A stretch of 43,016 bases of DNA from Symploca sp. SIO2C1 (GTDB lineage Bacteria; Cyanobacteriota; Cyanobacteriia; Cyanobacteriales; Coleofasciculaceae): contig JAAHGL010000048.1 of assembly GCA_010692635.1 (NCBI GenBank), positions 1 to 43,016 on the forward strand. Direction: 5' to 3'. The position numbers and the translations under genes were made by a program. The notes beneath the pieces are model-generated. The model ran no database searches and was not told the origin of the DNA. It worked only from the letters and a program-made list of their open reading frames with translations. This document shows, one piece after another, positions 22,789 through 31,782 of this stretch (position 1 is the first letter of the stretch; every line of letters begins with the position of its first letter).

Positions 22789-22940
22789 GTAGGGGCGGGT
22801 TCACCCGAAACTTGGATACTCAACGATAATTTTGCTAAACCCGCCCCGGTCAACGAAACCAATTATAATGCGTCAAACTGGGGCGGGTTTACCTGATTGG
22901 TTGGTTGGTTTCCTTAATTGGTTGGTGAACCCGCCCCTAC
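22789..22940. repeat. Nested GTAGGGGCGGG palindrome
   Basis: GTAGGGGCGGGTTCACC (22789-22805) and its exact complement (22924-22940) form 17-bp arms. Between them a second pair, AAACCCGCCCC and GGGGCGGGTTT, faces the other way. Simpler members occur at 2807-2872, 25285-25350 and 30430-30494. The remainder of the 507-bp gap 22709-23215 has only a CACAGAGG-type repeat at about 23113-23140 and the palindrome at 23059. Confidence 0.85.
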
Positions 22941-23058
22941 CGCAATTGATATTGTCTGTTTTGGGCATCTAATTCGCATTATGCGTAAATTCTAAATTCC
23001 CCATTCCCTTCTTCGTTGACTTTGCTATTATTTTTTGGTATTCTTTGAAAATGGAAAA

Positions 23059-23070
23059 ATGTGCGCACAT
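23059..23070. promoter_or_regulatory. 12-bp perfect palindrome ATGTGCGCACAT
   Basis: This self-complementary site lies in the gap between the kinase 3' end and the AlbA_2 gene start, about 350 bp upstream of the latter. It could be a regulator site or chance. Confidence 0.25.
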
Positions 23071-23215
23071 ATATATCACTACGCAATTCGGTTAAGAACT
23101 TAAGGAAATTTACCACAGAGGCACAGAGGAACACAGAGAGAAAATAAGGCTCGCTAGAGAAAGAACAAAAGAGAGAAGAGGGTTAGAGAGCTAAAGTGCA
23201 CAGAGCAAAAAGAAT

Positions 23216-25225
23216 TTAAGCAGCAGGACAGACAACCCGACAGCCGATGACGAGATCCCTGTTGTCCGGCTCGCTGTTGTAACGAGAGGCACTACGACAA
23301 GTCCCAGGATGGTTGTACCACGAACCCCCGCGCAGCATCCGAGAACGATTATCATTATCATCTTCTAGCCAAGCACTCCCATCCTTTGGCGCTCCTTGGT
23401 AATTGTTATGCCAATGATCCTCGCACCATTCCCAGACATTACCATGTAGGTCGTATAAACCAAAGGCGTTGGCTACTTGAAAACTACCTATTTGGGTAGT
23501 CTTATTGCGAAACTTTCCTTGGGGACCAGAACCGTAGGTAGAGTCACCGTAGTAGTTAGCAAAATCAGTGGTAATTGTCTCTCCAAAATGGAAAGGAGTA
23601 GTAGTGCCAGCACGACAGGCGTATTCCCATTCTGCCTCACTAGGTAACCGGTAGGTACGTCCAGTTTCTCTTGAGAGTCTCGCACAGAACTCTTGACTGT
23701 CATACCATGATATCTTCTCTACTGGTAAATTATCACCTTTGAACCTAGATGGATCAGCATTCAAATCGCGATTAACTTTATCCAAGGCGGCTACGGCTCT
23801 CCACTGTGCCTGAGTGACAGTAAACTTACCCAGATAGAAAGGTTTGATAGTGACTGGGTGCTGGGGACTTTCGTCATCATCTCGCTCCTTCTCAGTAGCT
23901 GGGGAACCCATTTCAAAGGAACCACCAGGAATTGCCACTATCTCTAGCATGATCCCATTACCCAAGTCTTCGGCAAAGAATTTAGCTTGGCGAGGGTTGC
24001 GACTATTTTCCTTACCTTGGGAGTCTACTGTTACTACTTCAAAGTCAAAGGATTGAAGTTCCTTACCGGAAGGAGGTGGTGGTAAATTGTTCCAATCTAT
24101 CCCAGTTCGAGAGGAGGTGAGGGTGCGATAGACAATTACCCCTCCCACTAAGCCAACACTACCTAAACCAGCAACCTTAATTAATTGCCTTCTTGTCAAT
24201 CCACCAGTAGCAGTTCTCGAACTGGCAGATTTTCCTGACGGCTGTGGTGGAGACGGGGGAACAGGCTTCCCTGGTGATATTGGCACTGTAGCTGCCATCT
24301 GAGTAGTTTTTCGAGACTGTCGTGGCGGATTGAGTATGCGGTCAATCTCTGCCAACCGTTGTAAAATTACCTGAGTATCCGCCGGACGCTCCTCAGCAGA
24401 ACGCATCATTAGCTCATCGATAAAATCTGCCAACTCAGGCACAAGATTAGGAGCCTGAGTGCGCCAGTTTAACTTATCTTTGAGGGGGTCATAAATTGCT
24501 GGATCAATCGGTTGCTTACCTGTCAGCAGAAAGACAAAGGTACGTCCTAAAGCAAAGAAATCCGACTGCGGTACTGCTTGATAATTCAGTTGTTCTGGGG
24601 GTGTGTAGCCAAAGGAAGCAATCCCTGTAACTTGTCCTTTGGCTTGTTTAGCCTTGTAGGTAGCAGTAACTTCCCTCACTGTACCAAAATCAATCAACAC
24701 CAACTGCCCATCTGGTCTCAGGATAATATTCGACGGCTTGATATCCCGATGGAAAAACTGCTGTTGATGCACTTCATCGAGAATCTGAGCCAACTGTAAG
24801 AGCCATTTTAGAGCTGAGTGCTGATCAATCGGCTGATATTGCCGCTGTTTCTGATACTCCTCCAAATCCAACCCTTCAATCCTCTCCATCACCAGACAGT
24901 GCAGGGGTTGCTGGCTATTTCTCGGTAGGAAGGTAAAATATCTATCTCCTTTGGGAATCCCCGGATGATCCAACTGTTGAAGAACCCGCGCTTCTTGCTG
25001 AAATAAGTCAATGGCTTTGGGTTGATCGTTAATCAGGACTTTGAGTACTTTAGTCCTACTATCCTGACTCACTTCATAAGTCCTACCAAACCCCCCTTTC
25101 CCACTGAGTAATCGACTCACCCGATATTCTCTTACCAGCAGCAATTCTGAACCACAGGCTTGGCAAAAGAGGAGATTATCGGGATTTTCGGGATGAGGAC
25201 AGTTAGGGTTAATACAGTGGCTCAT
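23216..25225 (-). CDS. Ser/Thr protein kinase fused to formylglycine-generating-enzyme-like (SUMF1) domain
   Basis: The 669-residue protein begins with a zinc ribbon (Cys4, Cys9, Cys21, Cys24). A Hanks-type kinase domain follows (about 33-295) with a Gly-rich loop GKGGFGRTYEV, Lys62, HRDIKPSN (Asp161) and DFG at 179-181, so it should be active. A Pro/Ser-rich linker leads to TRRQLIKVAGLGSVGLVGG and a membrane helix (about 350-367). The FGE-like domain (about 425-669) has GGSFEMGSP, PVTIKPFYLGKFTVTQAQW and GNVWEWCEDHW. This places the kinase inside and the FGE-like part probably outside the membrane. The fusion is common in cyanobacteria, with targets unknown. Confidence 0.93.
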   Translation of the reverse strand: MSHCINPNCPHPENPDNLLFCQACGSELLLVREYRVSRLLSGKGGFGRTYEVSQDSRTKVLKVLINDQPKAIDLFQQEARVLQQLDHPGIPKGDRYFTFLPRNSQQPLHCLVMERIEGLDLEEYQKQRQYQPIDQHSALKWLLQLAQILDEVHQQQFFHRDIKPSNIILRPDGQLVLIDFGTVREVTATYKAKQAKGQVTGIASFGYTPPEQLNYQAVPQSDFFALGRTFVFLLTGKQPIDPAIYDPLKDKLNWRTQAPNLVPELADFIDELMMRSAEERPADTQVILQRLAEIDRILNPPRQSRKTTQMAATVPISPGKPVPPSPPQPSGKSASSRTATGGLTRRQLIKVAGLGSVGLVGGVIVYRTLTSSRTGIDWNNLPPPPSGKELQSFDFEVVTVDSQGKENSRNPRQAKFFAEDLGNGIMLEIVAIPGGSFEMGSPATEKERDDDESPQHPVTIKPFYLGKFTVTQAQWRAVAALDKVNRDLNADPSRFKGDNLPVEKISWYDSQEFCARLSRETGRTYRLPSEAEWEYACRAGTTTPFHFGETITTDFANYYGDSTYGSGPQGKFRNKTTQIGSFQVANAFGLYDLHGNVWEWCEDHWHNNYQGAPKDGSAWLEDDNDNRSRMLRGGSWYNHPGTCRSASRYNSEPDNRDLVIGCRVVCPAA

Positions 25226-25284
25226 CGGTTGAGCTGATTAGTAGCTTTGTTGAATTATAGCTTGATGAAGAAAGGTGTTAGGTT

Positions 25285-25350
25285 TGTAGGGGCGTATTGC
25301 ATACGCCCAATGCAATACGCTGCATACGCCCAATGCAATAAGCACCTACA
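25285..25350. repeat. GGGGCGTATTGCATACGCCC repeat
   Basis: A palindrome GGGCGTATTGCATACGCCC is followed by direct copies of GCATACGCCCAATGCAATA. The unit ends in CACCTAC, complementary to the starting GTAGGGG side. It lies in the 297-bp gap before acnB, which shows no other feature. Confidence 0.75.
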
Positions 25351-25522
25351 CAGAATTAATTACCTACTCTCAATCTCCGTAACCCTTGCATAGTCAGGGT
25401 TTGACTTTTGTCAAATGTGCAATCAATTTTGTGTGCCTGCTTACTTGCTTATTTTTTGTAATGATGAGTAGAGAATATTCCTTACATGAATTACCAAGTC
25501 ATCATCAAAAAATACTGCTGCT

Positions 25523-28132
25523 ATGCTAGAGTCTTATCGCCAACACGTCGCTGAACGAGCTGCCTTGGGTATTTCTCCCCTACCCCTAAATGCCCAGCAG
25601 ACAACCGAATTGTGTGAACTACTGAAAAATCCCCCAGCAGGTGAAGAAGAAACCTTAATCGAACTGTTGCGCGATCGCGTCCCACCCGGGGTAGATGAAG
25701 CAGCTTATATTAAAGCTGGGTTTTTAACTGCGATCGCTAAAGGAGAAGTTACTAGTCCCTTGCTGGTTCCTCAAGGTGCTATAGATTTATTAGGAACCAT
25801 GATTGGAGGGTATAATGTCCAATCTCTGGTTGAACTGCTCAAATCTCAGGAGCAACCTTTAGCTGCAGCAGCGGCAAATGCTCTGAGTAAAACCCTCCTA
25901 GTATTTGATGCTTTTAACGATGTCCTTGCCTTATCGGATATCAATTCTTATGCTAAGCAGGTAATCGATGCTTGGGCTAATGCCGCTTGGTTCATCAGTC
26001 GTCCCAGGTTAGCGGAAGCAATTACTGTTACAGTGTTCAAGGTTCCGGGAGAGACAAATACAGATGATTTATCCCCCGCACCTCAGGCTACCACTCGCCC
26101 AGATATTCCCTTACACGCTACAGTCATGCTGGAATCTCGGATGCCAGGAGCATTGGCAACTATTGCCAAGCTCAAAGAACAAGGATACCCTGTGGCTTAT
26201 GTTGGTGATGTTGTAGGTACTGGTTCATCTCGCAAATCAGCAATCAATTCCTTACTTTGGCATATTGGTGAAGATATCCCCTTTGTTCCCAATAAGCGGG
26301 CAGGGGGATATATTCTAGGAAGTGCGATCGCGCCGATCTTTTTCAACACTGCTGAAGACTCTGGTGCTTTGCCCATCGAATGTGATGTCACTAAGATGGA
26401 AACTGGTATGGTGATTACCATCCATCCTTATAAAGGTGAAATCACCAATGAAGGGGGAGAAGTCATTTCTACTTTTAACCTCAAACCCAATACGATTTTG
26501 GATGAAGTTCGTTCAGGTGGACGTATTCCTTTATTAATTGGACGTTCCCTGACTGATAAAACCCGGGAAGCTTTGGGTTTAGAACCTAGTCAACTGTTCA
26601 TCCGTCCCCAAATACCAGAAGATACGGGCAAAGGTTTCACTGTAGCACAAAAAATGGTCGGCAAAGCCTGCGGTTTACCGGGTGTCCGTCCTGGTACTTC
26701 CTGCGAACCGATTATGACTACCGTTGGTTCTCAGGATACCACCGGTCCGATGACCCGTGATGAACTCAAGGAACTCGCCTGTCTTGGTTTTAGTGCAGAC
26801 TTGGTGATGCAGAGTTTCTGTCACACAGCAGCGTACCCCAAGCCAGTTGATATCAATACCCATCAAAATTTACCGGATTTCTTCGCAACTCGTGGTGGTG
26901 TTGCTTTGCGTCCTGGGGATGGTATTATCCATTCTTGGTTAAACCGGATGTTACTCCCCGATACCGTAGGTACTGGTGGTGACTCCCATACCCGCTTTCC
27001 TCTAGGAATATCTTTCCCCGCAGGTTCTGGGTTGGTGGCATTTGCGGCAGCGCTGGGGGTAATGCCACTGGATATGCCAGAATCAGTGTTAGTGCGCTTC
27101 AAGGGAGAGTTGCAACCAGGGGTAACCTTACGAGATATCGTTAATGCTATTCCCTATGTGGCAATTCAACAAGGCAAGCTAACTGTTGCCAAAGAGAATA
27201 AGAAAAACCTCTTCTCCGGACGAATTATGGAGATGGAAGGTTTGCCGGATTTGAAGGTAGAACAAGCCTTTGAACTCACCGATGCTACAGCTGAAAGGTC
27301 TTGTGCTGGTTCCACAATTAAGCTAAGTGTAGATACAGTTTCAGAGTATTTCCGCTCCAATGTAGCCTTGTTGAAAAATATGGTAGCGCGAGGTTATCAA
27401 GATGCACGTACTATGATGCGTCGTGTAGCCAAGCTGGAGGAATGGTTAGCAAATCCTCAGTTAATGTCTGCTGATAAGGATGCCGAATATGCAGACATTA
27501 TTGAAGTAGATTTGAACCAAATCACTGAACCAATTGTGGCTGCACCGAATGACCCGGATAATGTTAAGTTAATGTCCGAATGTGCAGGGGACAAAATTGA
27601 TGAAGTGTTCATCGGTTCTTGCATGACTAATATCGGACATTATCGGGCTGCTGCCAAAGTATTAGAAGGTGCAGGAACGGTAAAAGTACGTCTGTGGATT
27701 TGTCCTCCTACCCGGATGGATGAGAAGCAATTACGGGAAGAAGGTATGTACGGCACATTTGCCGCTGCTGGTGCACGAACTGAAATGCCGGGATGTTCCC
27801 TCTGTATGGGGAATCAGGCGCGAGTTGAAGATGGTGCGACAGTATTTTCTACTTCTACTCGTAACTTCAACAACCGTATGGGGAAAGGGGCACAAGTGTA
27901 TCTTGGTTCAGCGGAATTAGCCGCAGTTTGTGCACTGCTAGGAAGGATTCCGACAGTTGAAGAATACCAGTCAATTGTAGCTGAGAAAATTAATCCGTTT
28001 GCTGGAGATTTGTATCAGTATTTGAATTTCGATCAAATTGTTGGGTTTGAGGATGAAGGAAGGGTGATTCCGTTGGAGGAAATGCCCAAGATTGAGGATA
28101 TTTTGGGGATGCCTGTAGGGGCAAATCCGTAA
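25523..28132 (+). CDS. acnB: Aconitate hydratase B
   Basis: The 869-residue protein matches the length and order of AcnB, which isomerises citrate to isocitrate in the TCA cycle. The N-terminal HEAT-like domain is followed by the swivelling domain (with GDVVGTGSSRKSA) and the catalytic domain. The [4Fe-4S] ligands are Cys in FIGSCMTN and two in GCSLCMGNQA. Other catalytic motifs include GGDSHTRFPLG and STSTRNFNNRMG. It is cytosolic. A 286-bp mobile element sits between the stop codon and the likely terminator. Confidence 0.98.
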   Translation: MLESYRQHVAERAALGISPLPLNAQQTTELCELLKNPPAGEEETLIELLRDRVPPGVDEAAYIKAGFLTAIAKGEVTSPLLVPQGAIDLLGTMIGGYNVQSLVELLKSQEQPLAAAAANALSKTLLVFDAFNDVLALSDINSYAKQVIDAWANAAWFISRPRLAEAITVTVFKVPGETNTDDLSPAPQATTRPDIPLHATVMLESRMPGALATIAKLKEQGYPVAYVGDVVGTGSSRKSAINSLLWHIGEDIPFVPNKRAGGYILGSAIAPIFFNTAEDSGALPIECDVTKMETGMVITIHPYKGEITNEGGEVISTFNLKPNTILDEVRSGGRIPLLIGRSLTDKTREALGLEPSQLFIRPQIPEDTGKGFTVAQKMVGKACGLPGVRPGTSCEPIMTTVGSQDTTGPMTRDELKELACLGFSADLVMQSFCHTAAYPKPVDINTHQNLPDFFATRGGVALRPGDGIIHSWLNRMLLPDTVGTGGDSHTRFPLGISFPAGSGLVAFAAALGVMPLDMPESVLVRFKGELQPGVTLRDIVNAIPYVAIQQGKLTVAKENKKNLFSGRIMEMEGLPDLKVEQAFELTDATAERSCAGSTIKLSVDTVSEYFRSNVALLKNMVARGYQDARTMMRRVAKLEEWLANPQLMSADKDAEYADIIEVDLNQITEPIVAAPNDPDNVKLMSECAGDKIDEVFIGSCMTNIGHYRAAAKVLEGAGTVKVRLWICPPTRMDEKQLREEGMYGTFAAAGARTEMPGCSLCMGNQARVEDGATVFSTSTRNFNNRMGKGAQVYLGSAELAAVCALLGRIPTVEEYQSIVAEKINPFAGDLYQYLNFDQIVGFEDEGRVIPLEEMPKIEDILGMPVGANP

Positions 28133-28138
28133 TTATTT

Positions 28139-28424
28139 AGGGCTTGCTGAAAAAGTCGATTGATTCGGGTTTTGAAGTAATGAGTAATGAGTAATGAGTA
28201 ATGAGTAATGAGTGATGAGTAATGAGTGAATTACCCCTCGATTAGCTCCCAGATTTTTTCAATTGTGCAAGCTTTTTGAGCCAAAAGGTATAATTTACTT
28301 GCACTTTCATGGGAAATCCCTGGGTAACCTTGGGGAATACAAGTGCTCAAAACGAGGATAAATGCTTCATTCCTTCTTACTTGTTACTTTTTACTTGTTA
28401 CTTGTTACTTATTCAGCAAACCCT
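28139..28424. mobile_element. 286-bp non-autonomous element, ends AGGGTTTGCTGAA, 4-bp target duplication
   Basis: It begins AGGGCTTGCTGAAAAAGTCG and ends ATTCAGCAAACCCT, with flanks ATTT on both sides (28135-28138 and 28425-28428). GAGTAAT heptamers lie at about 28178-28227 and TTACTTG heptamers at about 28378-28412. The middle has TGTGCAAGC and TACTTGCAC pieces but no gene. It has the same ends and plan as 12159-12600. Confidence 0.8.
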
Positions 28425-28442
28425 ATTTAAAAGACACTGTTG

Positions 28443-28474
28443 CTCAAAGAGATCAGCCTCGCGATCTCTTTGAG
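28443..28474 (+). terminator. acnB terminator, displaced by a mobile element
   Basis: CTCAAAGAGATC and GATCTCTTTGAG form a perfect 12-bp stem with an 8-base loop, followed by TTGTTC. With the 286-bp element and one 4-bp duplication removed, it would lie about 15 bp after the acnB stop. Confidence 0.7.
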
Positions 28475-28536
28475 TTGTTCGCCCAAAAGCGCTCTGCCAA
28501 TAGCGAATTACTGATTCGAGGAGGGTATCATATCAC

Positions 28537-28708
28537 AGGTGAACGAAAAAAGGTGTGGGAGAGCTTTTTTGAGTAATGAGTAATGAGTAATGAGTAATGA
28601 GTGAAGAAACTTTTGTCAAATCCTCTTTCCTTCTACCTCCTACCTCCTCCCTCGTCTCCTGCCTCCTGCCTCATGTTTCTTCAGAGCCACTGTAAATTTC
28701 GTTCACCC
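28537..28708 (-). mobile_element. 172-bp MITE, 9-bp target duplication
   Basis: The ends are AGGTGAACGAAAAAAGG and AATTTCGTTCACCC, flanked by TCATATCAC at 28528-28536 and 28709-28717. GAGTAAT heptamers and CCTCCTGCCTC repeats fill the inside. It lies in the opposite orientation to the copies at 1492 and 32369, because its left end matches their right ends. The duplication lies 10 bp from the MscS stop codon. Confidence 0.85.
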
Positions 28709-28727
28709 TCATATCACATTCGTAATA

Positions 28728-30353
28728 TTACGAACTATAAATGTCAGCTTCCTTCAAGCGCCGGACGACCTCTCGACGGACTTCATTAGAAACACGGTAA
28801 CCCCGATCCCAACGTTCTAATTTAATATGGTCAACGTAGAACTTAATCGCAAACTCCATAGCAGAACCTTTGACATCCTCCAGTCTGATTTTGGGTTCTT
28901 TCCACAGAGATTGGGACTCTTTGAAGTTTTCTCGCAGCCATCTGAGAACACTTTTGCTATAGTCATCCAACCTGGTTTCATCTCCCCCAGGTTTAGCAAC
29001 TTTTTCCAATAATTTATTCATTTTTAGCTTCAAAATATCAAGCTTAGATTCCCATTCATCCACTAAAATTTCTTGATCTTCAGTCTTTAAGTTAGGGTCT
29101 TTTAACCAGGCTTGATACCACAACCTGATTAAGTTAATTAATGTATCTTGCTCATCGGAACTTGTCACTTCTTCTAGTTGCGATTTTCCCCATTTGTTAT
29201 CCTCTTCTACTATTTCTAGGCCAACTAATTCCAAAATTTGTTCGTAATCCTTTTGCACAATGGCAATTTGAGAAGGAGTTAAACCACCCTTTTCTAGAAC
29301 CTTGATTGCTTCAATTAACTGCTTAAACTCCTGTTCAATTTTTTGCAGTTGGTTGTTGACATTTTTTTCTGCTAATAAACGGAGATGGCCAGCTTCTTTC
29401 TTTGATAGTTGCTCTTCCTCAACCTCTTCTAAATCCTGAAAGCTTTCTAAGCTTTGCAGTTTTTCATCAATATCCCCCAAGGTATCTGGATGGCCGAGAA
29501 CTGCTTCTTTCAGGAGAGTTGTAGTACTCATTTGATCGGCATCCGCTGTAACTGCCACATTAATAGAAGTAGCGAAGTGAGGAGTCGGACGAGTAAGATT
29601 GACTATATTTATACTTCCCAAAGAAGCATTTGGCATATACACCTCGCAATCGTTATCGATCATATACAATTCAGTAACCCGCAGACCAATATTTTTGATC
29701 ACGGCAATTTTGCCATTGGGCATAGAGATCACGTCTCCGAATTGAAAAGGTGTATCAATTAATAAAACTAAACCACTGAAAAAGTTGCCCAAAATATCTC
29801 TTAGGGCAAAACCTAAGACAAACGTCAATCCACCAAATGCTACCCAGAGTCCTGTTAAATCAATTCCCAGGGTTTGCAAGAAAAAGAAGGTACCAAGGAG
29901 GTAAGTTAAGGCTGGAATTAGCCTTTCCAAAATTGGCACTAAAACATCATCCCAAACTGCTTCCGTTTTCTTGGCATAGCTTCTCAAGTAGTAGACAGCT
30001 ACTTGCGTAAATAACTGAGCAATTAAGTAAGTAGCAAAAACGACAATTGTTGCTGTCACTCCTCGCTGAATCCAATCGATAGTTACCGTTGCCCCCAACT
30101 CTTCCAAGGAGAGTTTTAAACCCAAAAGGATAACAATAGCAAGAATGGGACTTCGCGAAACATTCAGGATCAGCAGAGGTAGATCCGTTTGCCACTGACG
30201 AAACAACAAGCGCAGGAGGTAGAACAGGATGATGTACAGTAAGAAAGCGACAATTGCCGAGACGCTCAAGATGGTGAGAAAAGGACCGTATTCACCTCCG
30301 AAAGCAGGTAAATAGTCTAGTAGCCGATTGTTGAAACAGAAGATCGCACTCAT
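28728..30353 (-). CDS. MscS-family mechanosensitive channel
   Basis: The protein has 541 residues. Four or five N-terminal helices lead to the pore helix and β-domain signature (FGGLTFVLGFALRDILGNFF, then FQFGDVISMPNG and MIDNDCEVYMPNASL). A long cytoplasmic C-terminus (about 260 residues, Glu/Lys-rich, probable coiled coil around EEVEEEQLSKKEA) exceeds that of small MscS. The protein releases osmolytes during hypo-osmotic shock. The ATG at 30351-30353 is preferred over a start 14 codons upstream, since TM1 follows soon after it. Confidence 0.92.
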   Translation of the reverse strand: MSAIFCFNNRLLDYLPAFGGEYGPFLTILSVSAIVAFLLYIILFYLLRLLFRQWQTDLPLLILNVSRSPILAIVILLGLKLSLEELGATVTIDWIQRGVTATIVVFATYLIAQLFTQVAVYYLRSYAKKTEAVWDDVLVPILERLIPALTYLLGTFFFLQTLGIDLTGLWVAFGGLTFVLGFALRDILGNFFSGLVLLIDTPFQFGDVISMPNGKIAVIKNIGLRVTELYMIDNDCEVYMPNASLGSINIVNLTRPTPHFATSINVAVTADADQMSTTTLLKEAVLGHPDTLGDIDEKLQSLESFQDLEEVEEEQLSKKEAGHLRLLAEKNVNNQLQKIEQEFKQLIEAIKVLEKGGLTPSQIAIVQKDYEQILELVGLEIVEEDNKWGKSQLEEVTSSDEQDTLINLIRLWYQAWLKDPNLKTEDQEILVDEWESKLDILKLKMNKLLEKVAKPGGDETRLDDYSKSVLRWLRENFKESQSLWKEPKIRLEDVKGSAMEFAIKFYVDHIKLERWDRGYRVSNEVRREVVRRLKEADIYSS

Positions 30354-30429
30354 TCGTTCATAACTCCAATATTTATTCAAAAAGCAGTTAATCACCAGAG
30401 GTATGTCGTTGTACCCAAATCGCCATTGT

Positions 30430-30494
30430 GTAGGGGCGGGTTTAGGGGTAATTTAAGATTGTAAACCAGTCACTTATAAGCAAAACCCGCCCTT
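30430..30494. repeat. GTAGGGGCGGGTTT palindromic repeat
   Basis: GTAGGGGCGGGTTT and AAACCCGCCCT are inverted around about 40 bases, between the MscS and narM genes. It belongs to the family at 2807 and 22789. Confidence 0.75.
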
Positions 30495-30598
30495 TCCCAA
30501 TACTGCTCGGATAAGCCCTAATCCCTCTTCCCCAGCTCCCTCAGCTTTTTAACCGATAATTTCTCTTAACTGAGCAGTATTGCGCCCTTTACTTGTAG

Positions 30599-31051
30599 TC
30601 AAGCCAGATTAAATTCATTGAGTGCTGGTAAAAAATTCTTGTTTTCATGACTAGGTCGGCTAAGTTTAATTAAGGCAAAACGCTGTGCAGAAGTCAATGA
30701 TTTCCATTGGGAAGAAGTAATGGATATTCCAAACTCCTGAGCTTTGCTGTTAATGCTGGAGGGAATAGTTGTAGTATCGATCCAAGGGGGATGAGGGTCA
30801 ATAGAAAGTTTAGAGGCAGGTGTGCCTGTATGTTCTACAACTAGCTGTTGTAAATATTGCTCATAAGCAGGAATTTCCTCAGCTGTGGTACAGGGCATCT
30901 CTACAAGTGTTTGACGCTCTTGCTGAGTAAACTTATGCCAGTGGGTTAGTTTGAGCTTGACACCACAAGTGTCTAATTTCATCCGCACTTGCATGGGTAT
31001 ACAGCGTAAGGAATTAACAAAGTCTGCTTCAAATTGGAAGAAATCAGTCAT
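30599..31051 (-). CDS. narM: Nitrate reductase-associated protein NarM
   Basis: The 150-residue protein matches the Nitr_red_assoc family: FFQFEADFVNSLRCIPMQVR, CGVKLKLTHWHKF and LVEMPCTTAEEIPAYEQYL. In Synechococcus, NarM is needed to make active ferredoxin-nitrate reductase NarB, probably at cofactor or assembly level. It is cytosolic. No nitrate or nitrite reductase or nitrate transporter is in the window, so the gene is separated from the usual nar cluster here. Confidence 0.9.
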   Translation of the reverse strand: MTDFFQFEADFVNSLRCIPMQVRMKLDTCGVKLKLTHWHKFTQQERQTLVEMPCTTAEEIPAYEQYLQQLVVEHTGTPASKLSIDPHPPWIDTTTIPSSINSKAQEFGISITSSQWKSLTSAQRFALIKLSRPSHENKNFLPALNEFNLA

Positions 31052-31105
31052 CGTTATTATCGGTTATTGATTATTTGTTAATTTTGATGTTAAATATTCG
31101 ATAAT

Positions 31106-31573
31106 TTACATTATTCTTCTAGAATTGCTTCTACGGATTATCCAGTAACTAAATGACAGAGCGATAATAGTGAACGCTAAGCCCATTACCTGTAATCCTG
31201 TAGTTTTTGAGAGGTCAAGAATAATAATTTTACGCGCTACTGCAATTAAAGACGTACCGATAACTAACTCAACTTGAATAACATGCTTACGTAGATAAGC
31301 AGTAATATTTTCTAAGATTTCCAGGGCAATCAGAATATTTAAAAATAGACCAAAAATATTCAATAGGCGTTTGGTAAAGAAACCTGATGGCTCACCAAAT
31401 AATTGTTGAGAGAGTACTAAAATTAAGTCATAAAGTGCAACCAGGATGATCACTACCATTACTACCGACAGGACTTTGGAGACAAATCCCTCGACTTGGT
31501 CTATCCCACTTAAAAAACTCTTGTCTCTACAAGAGTTTCTGAATAGAATCAAAAATTTTTTCAACTGCTGCAT
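31106..31573 (-). CDS. PsiE-like (phosphate-starvation-inducible E family) membrane protein
   Basis: The 155-residue protein has four predicted helices, beginning around VLSVVMVVIILVALYDLILV and including FGLFLNILIALEILENI. The stretch HVIQVELVIGTSLIAVARKI is the most conserved part of PsiE proteins. Its function is unknown beyond membrane location. The ATG at 31571-31573 is preferred over a TTG eight codons upstream. It follows narM in the same direction, 54 bp away, but no functional link is known. Confidence 0.85.
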   Translation of the reverse strand: MQQLKKFLILFRNSCRDKSFLSGIDQVEGFVSKVLSVVMVVIILVALYDLILVLSQQLFGEPSGFFTKRLLNIFGLFLNILIALEILENITAYLRKHVIQVELVIGTSLIAVARKIIILDLSKTTGLQVMGLAFTIIALSFSYWIIRRSNSRRIM

Positions 31574-31664
31574 TGTTTTGTAGATTCCAGCTGCCAAAAC
31601 AATATTACCATTGGGACAACTCTTTGAGAGAGGAAGAAAATTTCATTAATATTTCAATGCTTCA

Positions 31665-31782
31665 CTAGTGCCGCTGCGCGGAATTTAGAATTTAGAATTT
31701 AGAATTTAGAATTTAGAATGCTTATAGAGTAAGGATTCTAACGATCTCAAACTGGTCAGTTACTTTTGCCGTGCTTCACTAG
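31665..31782. repeat. CTAG-bounded repeat, copy A
   Basis: It runs from CTAGTGCCGCTGCGCGGAAT through TTAGAAT heptamers and a conserved core (GCTTATAGAGTAAGGATTCT) to TGCCGTGCTTCACTAG. TGCTTCACTAG occurs at both outer edges. Copy B at 32586-32689 shares the order. Its last 27 bases are the last eight codons and stop of the DHFR-family gene. Confidence 0.75.

Noticed and set aside
28343-28576. 77-codon frame linking two mobile elements
   Set aside because: It begins in heptamer repeats, passes through a 12-bp terminator stem and ends in a MITE, so it is composite non-coding DNA.
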